This document shows, one piece after another, positions 18,043 to 26,607 of a stretch of DNA of 64,000 bases. The DNA comes from Desulfobacterales bacterium (GTDB lineage: Bacteria > Desulfobacterota > Desulfobacteria > Desulfobacterales > JAAELO01), in assembly GCA_024226555.1 (NCBI GenBank), contig JAAELO010000575.1, positions 1-64,000 on the forward strand, written 5' to 3'. The translations under genes and the position numbers were made by a program. Position 1 is the first letter of the stretch, and each line of letters begins with the position of its first letter. The notes below the pieces were generated by a model. It was not told the DNA's origin. It worked only from the letters and a program-made list of their open reading frames with translations, and made no database searches.

Positions 18043-19605
18043 TTATCTGAAATTTGCACTTGATACTAACATAAAATCACAGCCTTTGTAATAAAATTTA
18101 AGAATATCTTTAAATGAATAGCCTAATGAAGCCATTTTGGAAGCTCCCCATTGGCTCATACCTACACCATGGCCGTAGCCGGTTCCATTAAAAACAATCC
18201 CATTTTTTTTGTGGCGAATTTTAAACAAAGTGCTTTTAAGCTTTTTAAATCCTATCGTTTTTCTAAGATTGTAACCTGATATATTAAAAGATTTTTTGTT
18301 AGCTTTTATTATAGCTTTTAGCAACCTTCCGGATTTTGTCATTTTTATTGGTTTTATTATAACATTCTTACTTTTATTGATACCAAAAATCCGTGATAAT
18401 TCACCATAGGAAAGATAAAGCTGCCATTTATTCCCTTTTTTTCTTTTACTGAAACCATCTTTAAAACTTTCAAGACATGGCTGTTTGGTACCCCATACAT
18501 TCTCTGCTGATTCAGTATACCCTCCACTGTCAGAGTGAAAAAAAGCAGATATCAAACTTCCTGAAGATGAGAGAACCACGCCAGTTGTATCATCTACAGC
18601 GGCATTGCTTTTCTTACTTTCAGCCTCATATCCTCCATAGACCTGATAGTTTGTATCCGATAAAAGGTCGTAATGATTCTCAGCATTAACCTCTTTCATA
18701 TAAAGGGCATAAGTCCTCGATGCTATTGCCTGTGCCATAAGTGCTTGTTTTGACCATTCCGAAGGCATCTCTTTAGGCAAAACCCCGTACAAATATTCCT
18801 CCACAGGAATTATATTGATCACATGAATTATATCATTAATATTGTATAAATTGATTTTTCCCCGATATTTCCTTTCACCAGCGAAAACAATACCATCCTG
18901 TGATTCAATTGTTAATAACTTTATATCTTTCCTATCTCCATTTATTTCAAAGAAATCTCCCTTCAAAACAATCGCAAATGGACCATCTCCAACGAGCAAA
19001 ATTTTTCCAGTCGATGTATCTGTTATTATGATCTCCTTATCTGCATCAACCAGAACTATTTTTTTACTGCTATCAACCAGTACCTTGAGGTCCTGAGACA
19101 TTACAATTTTCCCGGAGGTTTTGGCATATTCAAATTTTATCTTATCAAGCCATTTTTTTGCTGATTGAAATCTTATCGTACCCCGGTATTTCTTGAGATA
19201 TAATGAGAAAAAGTCTATGGACTCTTTAAGTTTTGATGTTTTATATAAAAGGACTGCCATATTAAATAAAGCATCAGGGGTTATTTTTGAATCAGGGTAA
19301 AGTTTTATAGCTCTGTCATACATTAAAAGAGCTGTATCGGGTTGATTTAAATATGAATCATATACGGATGCTGAGAAAAAAAGAGCCCTTGCTTTTAAGT
19401 CTTCTTTGTAATCACCATCAATAATCTCATTATAAACTGTTAATGCTTTATTGATTTTTCCTGATTTTATTAGTGATGCAGCCAATATTATTTTATTTTC
19501 AGACTCTTCTGTATCAGCTACAAGATCAAATGGAAAAAAAGACAGTAATAAGAATACCATCAGGAATGATTTAATTTTTATATTTAGTTCAAAACAAAAT
19601 ATCAT
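18043..19605 (-). CDS. SpoIID/LytB-domain protein with N-terminal repeats
   Basis: Protein of 520 residues with an N-terminal membrane or signal segment (about 10-30). TPR-like repeats lie at about 35-160 (including ALLMYDRAIKLYPDSKITPDALFNMAVLLYKTSKLKES). A SpoIID domain spans about 255-515: VEEYLYGVLPKEMPSEW, ALMAQAIASRTYAL and the C-terminal GYGHGVGMSQWGASKMA motif. SpoIID of Bacillus is a lytic transglycosylase acting on peptidoglycan from which stem peptides have been removed; Gram-negative homologues are thought to act in division or envelope remodelling. The start is uncertain, since an internal Met16 would also give a signal peptide. Monocistronic. Confidence 0.85.
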   Translation of the reverse strand: MIFCFELNIKIKSFLMVFLLLSFFPFDLVADTEESENKIILAASLIKSGKINKALTVYNEIIDGDYKEDLKARALFFSASVYDSYLNQPDTALLMYDRAIKLYPDSKITPDALFNMAVLLYKTSKLKESIDFFSLYLKKYRGTIRFQSAKKWLDKIKFEYAKTSGKIVMSQDLKVLVDSSKKIVLVDADKEIIITDTSTGKILLVGDGPFAIVLKGDFFEINGDRKDIKLLTIESQDGIVFAGERKYRGKINLYNINDIIHVINIIPVEEYLYGVLPKEMPSEWSKQALMAQAIASRTYALYMKEVNAENHYDLLSDTNYQVYGGYEAESKKSNAAVDDTTGVVLSSSGSLISAFFHSDSGGYTESAENVWGTKQPCLESFKDGFSKRKKGNKWQLYLSYGELSRIFGINKSKNVIIKPIKMTKSGRLLKAIIKANKKSFNISGYNLRKTIGFKKLKSTLFKIRHKKNGIVFNGTGYGHGVGMSQWGASKMASLGYSFKDILKFYYKGCDFMLVSSANFR

Positions 19606-19626
19606 AAGAAATAAAATAACCTTGGA

Positions 19627-19782
19627 GGAATCTCTAAAAATTGCTTTTTGACCGAATTACTTTGTTATTAGAAATAAACAACTTTAGCAAAATCGTCCGT
19701 TATTTTTTCTAATGCCTTGTATCTTATAAAATTCGAAATTTTATAAGAGTTTCAATCAAAACTCTAATTATTAGAGGTTCCC
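19627..19782. repeat. Palindromic interspersed element, copy B
   Basis: A 156-bp element with ends GGAATCTCTAAAAATTGC and TCTAATTATTAGAGGTTCCC. It contains TTTTTTCTAATGCCTTGTAT, the reverse of the ATACAAGGC core shared by the other copies. Confidence 0.75.
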
Positions 19783-19860
19783 TGAATATATTAGAAACTG
19801 ACAATCTATTTCTATAGGTTTTTTTGTTTATTTGGCAAGAGCTATTATTCCATAATTACA

Positions 19861-19899
19861 TGTCCTGTTTGACAGGACACATTCCTGAATTGCGGGATT
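19861..19899. promoter_or_regulatory. Two tandem dyads: predicted activator sites for the DASS promoter
   Basis: Perfect dyad TGTCCTG-N5-CAGGACA (19861-19879), followed 20 bp on (two helical turns) by a weaker copy ATTCCTG-N5-CGGGATT (19881-19899). They lie about 85-120 bp upstream of a -24/-12 promoter, the usual position for sigma-54 activator binding sites. The response regulator encoded at 21961-23370 is the likely ligand (inference). Confidence 0.65.
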
Positions 19900-19982
19900 A
19901 TTATATTGAATATATTCATTTATAAAATCATCCATCCTTCATAATCCCTTATTATATATACTTATTCTTTTTTAAAACCCTG

Positions 19983-19998
19983 TGGCATACACATTGCT
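19983..19998 (+). promoter_or_regulatory. Sigma-54 (-24/-12) promoter upstream of the DASS transporter
   Basis: TGGCAT-N5-TTGCT matches the TGGCAY-N5-TTGCW consensus, with the essential GG and GC at correct spacing. It is 354 bp upstream of the transporter ATG; the leader contains palindromic element copy C. Confidence 0.65.
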
Positions 19999-20109
19999 AT
20001 ATTTAGATATTCATACTTAATAAAAGTCGTTCGATTAAAAGAATTAACGTAAAACTAACCTAAAAAGAGGATTTTATTAGAAGCAAAATTCAAATACAAA
20101 TTAGTTCCA

Positions 20110-20283
20110 GGGAACCTCTAAGAATTAGAAAATTTTGATGAAATGCAGTTTATAAAATCTTTGCATAACAAAAAATAACGAATCGGTTCGTTTATAAAAA
20201 AGTTTTAATTTTATAAACACACAGCAGTTCTTTTTTGAATATAACACAGCATTTCGGAAAAATAGCAGTTATTAGAGGTTCCC
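20110..20283. repeat. Palindromic interspersed element, copy C
   Basis: A 174-bp element with ends GGGAACCTCTAAGAATTAG and GCAGTTATTAGAGGTTCCC. It lies between the predicted sigma-54 promoter and the transporter gene, so it would be transcribed as part of the leader. Confidence 0.7.
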
Positions 20284-20352
20284 CAAATGTTTACCAACTT
20301 AAGTTTCAAATAACCTGATCTCTTAGGTCATAAATAAATTAAGGGGAGTTAC

Positions 20353-21894
20353 ATGGAGTCTATTTTAGAGAATAAAAAGTCAAATTTACAAAAAACCGGG
20401 CTTATTCTGGGCCCTATACTATTTTTTATAGTCCTTTTTCTGAATCTTGATCCGGCAAACCCAAATGTATCAAGAATGGCTGCTGTCGGGATATTAATGG
20501 CAGTTTTATGGGTTACTGAAGCGGTTCCGTTAGCTACAACATCCCTCATTCCTATTATTCTCTATCCACTACTTGGTATCATGAAAGGAAAAAGTGCTGC
20601 AGGTGTATATTTCAGCAGTACAATCTTTCTTTTTATCGGTGGATTTCTTATCGCTCTTGCAATGGAAAAGTGGAATCTTCACAAAAGAATCGCGTTATTT
20701 ACTGTAAAAACAATTGGTGGTGGAACAACCCGAATTGTATTTGGATTTATGGTGGCTTCTGCCTTTTTATCAATGTGGATCTCAAATACTGCTACAACAG
20801 TAATGATGCTTCCTATTGGAATGTCAATCATACTTAAAATGGAGGAGCAGTTTGACGCAAAAGATACCCATAATTTCTCCCTGTGTCTTCTTTTAGGTAT
20901 TGCTTATGGCGCATCAATGGGTGGAGCAGCAACACTTGTTGGCACACCTCCAAACCTTGTTCTTGTTAGAACTTTTGAGCAAACTTTTCCAAATGCTCCG
21001 GCAATATCATTTGGAATATGGATGATTATGGCTCTTCCTCTTTCCATTGGAATGATCGGAATTATATGGTTCCTGTTAACTAAAGTATTTTTTAAAGTTC
21101 CTTCACACATAACAGTTGACCATTCTATAGTGAATCAGGAGTATAGAGCACTTGGAAAACTATCCCCGGAGGAAAAAAAGGTTCTGATTATATTTTTTCT
21201 AACTGCAGCTCTTTGGATTTTCAGAAAAGATTTAAACCTTGGATTTGTTGTTATACCTGGTTGGGGTGGTCTTCTCCCATTTCCAAAACTTATAGATGAT
21301 GGAACAGTTGCTATCCTTATGTCTTTTATTCTGTTTTTTCTTCCAACACAATCTCAGGATGCCGATTCTGCTACGATTCTTGATTCCAAAGTTTTCTCAA
21401 AACTTCCATGGGGTATTATCCTTCTTTTTGGTGGTGGATTTGCTCTTGCAAAAGGATTCCAGGTATCTGGACTTTCTGCTTTTATAGGAACAAAACTAAG
21501 CATTTTAGAAGGTGCGAACTCAATACTTATGATTTCAGGAATTTGTACAACCCTGACGTTTCTTACCGAGCTAACATCTAATACTGCAACAACCCAGATG
21601 ATATTACCAATTCTTTCATCAATCGCTGTTGCAATGAAAATGAATCCACTCATGCTCTTAATACCAGCGACTCTTTCAGCTTCCTGTGCTTTTATGATGC
21701 CGGTTGCAACCCCTCCCAATGCGATAATATTCGGAAGTGGAAGGATTAAGATGTTTGAGATGGTTAAAGCAGGTATATTCATAAATATCATTGGTGTGTT
21801 TGTGATTACTGCTATTTTCCTTCTCCTTGGAACCTTTGTGTTCTCGATTGATCCTGGTGTGCTTCCTGAATGGGCGACTTTAGCCAAAGGATAG
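20353..21894 (+). CDS. DASS/SLC13-family anion (dicarboxylate-type) symporter
   Basis: Inner-membrane protein of 513 residues with about a dozen hydrophobic segments. The two pseudo-repeated SNT signature motifs of the SLC13/DASS family are present: WISNTATTVMMLPIG (about 145-159) and TSNTATTQMILPIL (about 413-426), each beside a hairpin loop (GGAATLVGTPPNLV and MPVATPPNAIIFG) that forms substrate and sodium sites. Relatives import C4-dicarboxylates, citrate or sulfate with Na+. The ATG has AGGGGAG upstream. It faces a kinase/sigma-54 regulator pair and has a -24/-12 promoter with upstream dyads, which resembles DctBD control and favours a C4-dicarboxylate. The substrate remains inferred. Confidence 0.88.
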   Translation: MESILENKKSNLQKTGLILGPILFFIVLFLNLDPANPNVSRMAAVGILMAVLWVTEAVPLATTSLIPIILYPLLGIMKGKSAAGVYFSSTIFLFIGGFLIALAMEKWNLHKRIALFTVKTIGGGTTRIVFGFMVASAFLSMWISNTATTVMMLPIGMSIILKMEEQFDAKDTHNFSLCLLLGIAYGASMGGAATLVGTPPNLVLVRTFEQTFPNAPAISFGIWMIMALPLSIGMIGIIWFLLTKVFFKVPSHITVDHSIVNQEYRALGKLSPEEKKVLIIFFLTAALWIFRKDLNLGFVVIPGWGGLLPFPKLIDDGTVAILMSFILFFLPTQSQDADSATILDSKVFSKLPWGIILLFGGGFALAKGFQVSGLSAFIGTKLSILEGANSILMISGICTTLTFLTELTSNTATTQMILPILSSIAVAMKMNPLMLLIPATLSASCAFMMPVATPPNAIIFGSGRIKMFEMVKAGIFINIIGVFVITAIFLLLGTFVFSIDPGVLPEWATLAKG

Positions 21895-21909
21895 GATCAG
21901 CTGGATTAA

Positions 21910-21941
21910 CCTTCAGTAAGGTTAGATAACCTTGCTGAAGG
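21910..21941. terminator. Hairpin between convergent genes
   Basis: CCTTCAGTAAGGTTA-GA-TAACCTTGCTGAAGG, a 15-bp stem with one mismatch, 15 bp after the transporter stop and 19 bp beyond the end of the response regulator gene. Neither side has a strong T tract, but the position suggests it serves both. Confidence 0.6.
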
Positions 21942-21960
21942 TATTAAATCATAAAGCACT

Positions 21961-23370
21961 TTAACTATTTTTATTTAAACAATGCTTTTTTAGTAAAGCA
22001 TATAACCTTGACCTCGATATCCCCGAAACATAGCATGCTTCTTTAATATTTTCAGTACTCCTCAATAGATCCGATAGATATCTCTTCTCATAGTTCAATA
22101 AAACGTGATCTCTGTAATCTGAAAGGTTTGGCATATTATCTTTTGAATATTCAGGGCTCTTTTTTGTCTCTTTTTTACTCTCTGATAGTTTGGATTGTGC
22201 AATATGAATCCTTATATGCTTTGGAAGGTGCTTTGGAAAAACGGTAGGTTCATTTAAAGATGCAATAATAACATGTTCCATTGTATTCGCCAGTTCACGA
22301 ACATTTCCAGCCCAGTCATAACTTTTTAGTGCATCAAAAAAATCCGAGGAAACGCCCTTACTATCAAGCATCTGTTCCTCACAAAAGTAGTCCAGATAGT
22401 GTTTAGAGAGTTTTTTTATATCTTCATCTCTGTCAGAAAGCTTTGGCAATTCTATGTGAAAGGATCTGATTCGAAAAAGCAGATCACTTCGAAAGGTCTT
22501 ATTCTTAACCATCTCATCAAGATCTCTGTTAGTTGCAGAAACCAACCTGAAATCACTTTTTATCTCCTTACTACCCCCCAAAGGACGAAATTTTCTCTCC
22601 TGAAGAACCCTTAAAAATGCCTTCTGGAGTGGAAGAGACAGCTCTCCAATTTCATCAAGGAACAGAGTTCCCTTATTTGCAATCTCAATAAGTCCCTTAC
22701 TATTATCACTTGCTCCGGTGTAAACACCCTTTTTATGACCAAAAAGAAGGTTTTCAGCAAGATTCTCGGGTAAAGATGCGCAATCGATAGTGACGAGCTC
22801 GTGATTATATCTGTTACTATTAATATGAACAGCATTGGCAAAAAGCTCTTTTCCTGTTCCAGTCTCTCCGGTTATAAGAACATTTGCATCGCAGGCAGCA
22901 GCTTTTGCAACAAAGTCCAGTGATTTTTTCATCTTAGGACTATCACCGATAATGCTGTCACGCTTAAGAGCTGTAACATGTGACATCTCATTAGTTTTTT
23001 TGCGTTCATCACGATATTGAAGTACACGGGTTACAGTAAGTGATATCTTTTTGGTTGAAGCGGTTTTTTCAATATAGTCCCATGCGCCGTTAAGAATTGA
23101 TAGTTCAGCGCCTTCTGCATCTCCTTCTCCTGTGATGATAACAACTTCCGGCATGGATGGAAGTTCTTTCAGGGTAGGCAAAATATCAAGACCGCTTCCA
23201 TCCGGAAGACCAACATCAAGTAGTATCAGGTCAAAATCGCACTGTTCAACAATTCCCAATCCATCTTTTATTGTGGGTTCAGAGAAGAACTCATGACCCA
23301 GGCGCGTAATTATTCTTTTAATGGAGTAGCAAAAATCTTCGTCATCATCTATTGCTAAAATCTTAACCAT
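21961..23370 (-). CDS. Sigma-54-dependent response regulator (NtrC/DctD type)
   Basis: Protein of 469 residues. The receiver (1-118) has phospho-acceptor Asp52 (LILLDVGLPDG), the acidic DDD near residue 8-10 and Lys102. The AAA+ domain (about 137-375) has Walker A GETGTGKE (168-175), Walker B GTLFLDEIGE (234-243) and the sigma-54 contact loop as GVYTGA (215-220) instead of GAFTGA; aromatic-to-Tyr exchange at the third position is tolerated in this family. A Fis-type helix-turn-helix lies at the C-terminus (about 425-465). It starts 3 bp after the sensor kinase gene, so they form one operon, and faces the DASS transporter whose upstream region has sigma-54 promoter elements. Confidence 0.9.
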   Translation of the reverse strand: MVKILAIDDDEDFCYSIKRIITRLGHEFFSEPTIKDGLGIVEQCDFDLILLDVGLPDGSGLDILPTLKELPSMPEVVIITGEGDAEGAELSILNGAWDYIEKTASTKKISLTVTRVLQYRDERKKTNEMSHVTALKRDSIIGDSPKMKKSLDFVAKAAACDANVLITGETGTGKELFANAVHINSNRYNHELVTIDCASLPENLAENLLFGHKKGVYTGASDNSKGLIEIANKGTLFLDEIGELSLPLQKAFLRVLQERKFRPLGGSKEIKSDFRLVSATNRDLDEMVKNKTFRSDLLFRIRSFHIELPKLSDRDEDIKKLSKHYLDYFCEEQMLDSKGVSSDFFDALKSYDWAGNVRELANTMEHVIIASLNEPTVFPKHLPKHIRIHIAQSKLSESKKETKKSPEYSKDNMPNLSDYRDHVLLNYEKRYLSDLLRSTENIKEACYVSGISRSRLYALLKKHCLNKNS

Positions 23371-23373
23371 TAT

Positions 23374-25509
23374 CTATCCTTTGTTTCTTAAATCCAAAAC
23401 TCTTCTTATGATGATACTCATCGGTTTTATCTCATATGGTTTCGAAACATACTCATCTATTAAACCCTCAATATCATGTTCTATATCAAGAAATATGTCA
23501 TCCTTTTTATTAAAAAAACCGCTACACATAATAATTGGAATATTTGGTCTTATTTCACGTATGTCATGGGCAAGCTCAACTCCAGACTTTCCAGGCATAA
23601 TTCTGTCTGTGATAATCAAATCAAATTTACCTGGATTATTTTTAAAAATATTGAGAGCAACAGTGCTTGATTTTTGAGCTTCAACTTCATAACCAAGCCG
23701 CCTGAGCATTTTTAAACCGGAATAATTCATATCCTCATCATCATCCACAAATAAAATTCTCTCATCTCCATTTAATACTTCCGAATCGAGTTCATACTCT
23801 TCCTCAAAAGGATCAACAACCCTGAAGCAAGGAAGGAAAACATGGAAAGTACTTCCCTTTGATAATTCACTTTCTGCCGTTATTATTCCCTTATGCCTTT
23901 TAATTATAACATCACTCATGGCAAGACCAAGACCTGTACCACCATTGTTAATATTGGTTGTATAAAAAGGATCAAACATTCTTTCGATCACATAATCATC
24001 CATGCCACAACCGGTGTCTGAAACAGAGAGATGAAGATACTCACCTTTTGGCAAGTCATTAATTTTGTTTATGGATAGATCAATGCTTTTTAGCGTTATC
24101 GTTAAGACACCAGATTTACTACTCATAGCATTTTCAGCATTTAAAAGAAGGTTCATTATAACCTGATGAAGCTGGGTTGCATCTGCTTGGATATAATCAA
24201 GCTTAGGTGCTATGTTAAGCTTAATCTCAATATTTTTTGGTTTAAAAATTTTAAATAGATCCAGACACTCAAGGATTATCTTATTAAGTTTTACTGGTTT
24301 TCTTTTTGTGTTCCTGCTTCTGCTATACTCAAGTATCTGTTTAACAAGTTTCTTACCCCTAATAGCGGCCTTTAAAATATGTTTCAGATCCTCATGGGCT
24401 GGGTTTTCTTCTGAAACATCTTCAATAGCCATTTCACTGCATGTGGTTATTGCACCAAGAATATTATTAAAATCATGTGCGATTCCTCCGGCAAAAGTTC
24501 CTATTGCTTCCATTTTTCTTACTTTCTGAAGCCTTGTTTCGAGGCTTTTCTCTCTTTTTTCCGCTTCATCCGTCATCTTCAAAAATGGGGTTACAGATAT
24601 TTTTGCAAAGAGCCATGAAATTATTGAAACTATCAAAACTGTATAGAGAAAAACAAGGTACATAAATCTTTCGAAATTACTGAGGGTTTTATAGACCTCC
24701 TCTTTCTCCTGCTCTAGTATCAGACTCCAATCAAGATCATTCTTTTTTAATGAGCCAATTTTTCTGTGACCATTTGCATATTCAAACTCTAAAAAATTTT
24801 TTGTTCTATTTTTATTAAGCTTTATAAAAGGATGATCACTTAAATTTTTCTCTTCTAAAACATATTTTTCCTCGGGATGTGCAATTATTTTATTCTTCTC
24901 ATCAAGTAGAAAAGCAAAACCGGATTTTCCATTTTTCCATGTAACAACATTTCGTGAAATTGTGTCTGTTGTCATCGCAGCGGCAATAACTCCTGTAAAC
25001 CTCCCATCTCTGAATATCGGCAGGGCAAGGACCAGAGCCGGTTTTAAAGAGGTTTTCCCCACCAAGGTCTGCCAGGCAAGATTTTTCCCACTCTTAATCT
25101 CTTTAAAATAATCTCTGTCGGAATAGTTCTTTAAAGCTTCATCATCACTTCTTGCCAGATTGACGCCATCTTTATCTATAGTAAAAACAAGATATATCCA
25201 TGGATATTCATTCTGTATCGTTTTTAATATTTCAGTCTGTTTCTCTTTATCCATAGATATTATGGATGATTGTTTCGATGCGGTTCTAAGTACCCGAACG
25301 TTCGTATCTATCCACCCATCAATATTTTCTAACAGAGCGTCTGTTGTTTCAGTCATCAGAATTTCTGTGTCCTGCTTAATTCTGCTTATGATCTCAGAAT
25401 AGATAGAAAAGAAGAAAGCGCTGAGTGGACCAAGACTAATAATAAGCATCAGTATCAGAATTTTTGGATATAGCCCAAGGTTGGGTTTAAGACTTTTTTT
25501 ATCACTCAT
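23374..25509 (-). CDS. Hybrid sensor kinase with dCache sensor domain
   Basis: Protein of 711 residues. TM1 is at about 15-37. A double-Cache extracytoplasmic domain (about 38-280) includes YPWIYLVFTIDKDGVNLARSDDE and a second-lobe FAFLLDEKNKIIAHPE. TM2 is at about 283-307. HisKA has the phospho-His in GGIAHDFNNIL (about 345), then come HATPase_c with GGTGLGLAMSD and a C-terminal receiver with Asp in LIITDRIMPGKSG. dCache domains typically bind small organic ligands directly, and DctB is a classic example, consistent with sensing the neighbouring transporter's substrate. First gene of the kinase-regulator operon. Its receiver makes a phosphorelay or competing phosphate sink possible. Confidence 0.88.
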   Translation of the reverse strand: MSDKKSLKPNLGLYPKILILMLIISLGPLSAFFFSIYSEIISRIKQDTEILMTETTDALLENIDGWIDTNVRVLRTASKQSSIISMDKEKQTEILKTIQNEYPWIYLVFTIDKDGVNLARSDDEALKNYSDRDYFKEIKSGKNLAWQTLVGKTSLKPALVLALPIFRDGRFTGVIAAAMTTDTISRNVVTWKNGKSGFAFLLDEKNKIIAHPEEKYVLEEKNLSDHPFIKLNKNRTKNFLEFEYANGHRKIGSLKKNDLDWSLILEQEKEEVYKTLSNFERFMYLVFLYTVLIVSIISWLFAKISVTPFLKMTDEAEKREKSLETRLQKVRKMEAIGTFAGGIAHDFNNILGAITTCSEMAIEDVSEENPAHEDLKHILKAAIRGKKLVKQILEYSRSRNTKRKPVKLNKIILECLDLFKIFKPKNIEIKLNIAPKLDYIQADATQLHQVIMNLLLNAENAMSSKSGVLTITLKSIDLSINKINDLPKGEYLHLSVSDTGCGMDDYVIERMFDPFYTTNINNGGTGLGLAMSDVIIKRHKGIITAESELSKGSTFHVFLPCFRVVDPFEEEYELDSEVLNGDERILFVDDDEDMNYSGLKMLRRLGYEVEAQKSSTVALNIFKNNPGKFDLIITDRIMPGKSGVELAHDIREIRPNIPIIMCSGFFNKKDDIFLDIEHDIEGLIDEYVSKPYEIKPMSIIIRRVLDLRNKG

Positions 25510-25699
25510 ATAAATTTTGAACTACCTCTATTGAGTTAACTATACAATTTACAAAGGATTATAGTTTACCTTTGTTCATTCTTCAATAAATGAAATTCAT
25601 AATAAAAATGAACAAAATCTATGATAAAGAAGAAAAATTAATCAGGTAGCTTCAAAAAAAATGGCAAAAACTTAACTATTCAATATTTTATAAAGATGG

Positions 25700-25728
25700 A
25701 AAAGAATAACCCCCAATACATTAGGGGG
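25700..25728 (-). terminator. Probable terminator of the DUF2059 gene
   Basis: A CCCCC/GGGGG stem around a 9-base loop, followed on the minus strand by TTATTCTTTT, 13 bp after the stop. Confidence 0.5.
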
Positions 25729-25741
25729 CATGGAGTAAATT

Positions 25742-26266
25742 CTACTTATTCTTATATTTCATAGTTACTGTTTGTAATTCTATTAGCAATTGTTGTAATT
25801 CAACCATTAGCTTTTTATCCATGTTTCCCATAAGTTGTTTAGTCCATTCTGGTGTTATAGAAATGTTAGCTTTTGTAAATTTCTTTCCAGCTGGCGATTT
25901 ATAAAAAGCTACTATTGTATCAATATCTTTCGCATCCAGTTTTTTTGAAATTAAATCAAGATATGAGTTTATAGCTTTTTCTTCATTAATAAGCTTACCT
26001 ATATTCTGCATATATTTAACAAAAACAGTATCTAAATCTTTTTGTAGTTCTGGTGAAATGTTTTTAAAAGATGCCAAAAGTTGTTGAGAATATTGCTGGG
26101 CTAACTTTTGCCCCTGTTCATTGAGAGCTATTTTCTGCTGATTAATTTGCTCATACATTCCTGTATATTTTGCAAGCTCTATTAACTTGTCTCTATTCGG
26201 TTGTTTTGCAAAAGCACTATTTAAAAATGTGAATACTAATAACACTGCCAATACCCTGTACTTCAT
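25742..26266 (-). CDS. DUF2059-family secreted protein
   Basis: Protein of 174 residues with a Sec signal peptide (cleavage near SAFAKQ, residue 20). The mature part is helical and matches the DUF2059 pattern: an ELAKYTGMYEQI start and the central IVAFYKSPAGKKFTKANISITPEW motif. The family is periplasmic and of unknown function. The ATG is preceded by AGGGAGAAA. Monocistronic, with no informative neighbour. Confidence 0.75.
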   Translation of the reverse strand: MKYRVLAVLLVFTFLNSAFAKQPNRDKLIELAKYTGMYEQINQQKIALNEQGQKLAQQYSQQLLASFKNISPELQKDLDTVFVKYMQNIGKLINEEKAINSYLDLISKKLDAKDIDTIVAFYKSPAGKKFTKANISITPEWTKQLMGNMDKKLMVELQQLLIELQTVTMKYKNK

Positions 26267-26607
26267 ATTTTCTCCCTTTTCTAATTTTATTTATTTTTTT
26301 AACCGATAAAATAAAAAGAGTATTATAGCAAGGTAAATCAGTTGACCCTTTTGAATATATAAAATTACTAAGAAAAATCAGAAAAATTACATTATTTGGA
26401 TGGTTTTGATGACGAGGTCTTATTTCCAATTGTTTAAATAAACCAAATTCGAAGAACTGTAAAACTATATTGTTATTGGCAAAGTAAAAAACTTCATTTG
26501 CAAGGCGTTAGCATCCAATAAGACGTGAGACGTACGTTTTTTAGTACTTCGAACGTATGATTGGATGCTACAACACAGCAAATGGAGGAATTTTACAAAG
26601 CCACTCA
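26267..26607. other. Intergenic region holding a long imperfect palindrome
   Basis: A 341-bp region. About 26495-26584 forms nested inverted repeats: CATTTGC/GCAAATG outside, then TAGCATCCAAT (26509-26519) and ATTGGATGCTA (26560-26570). The centre GACGTACG..AGTACTTCGAAC resembles the centre of the element at 43170-43268. I see no gene in the rest. Confidence 0.6.
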
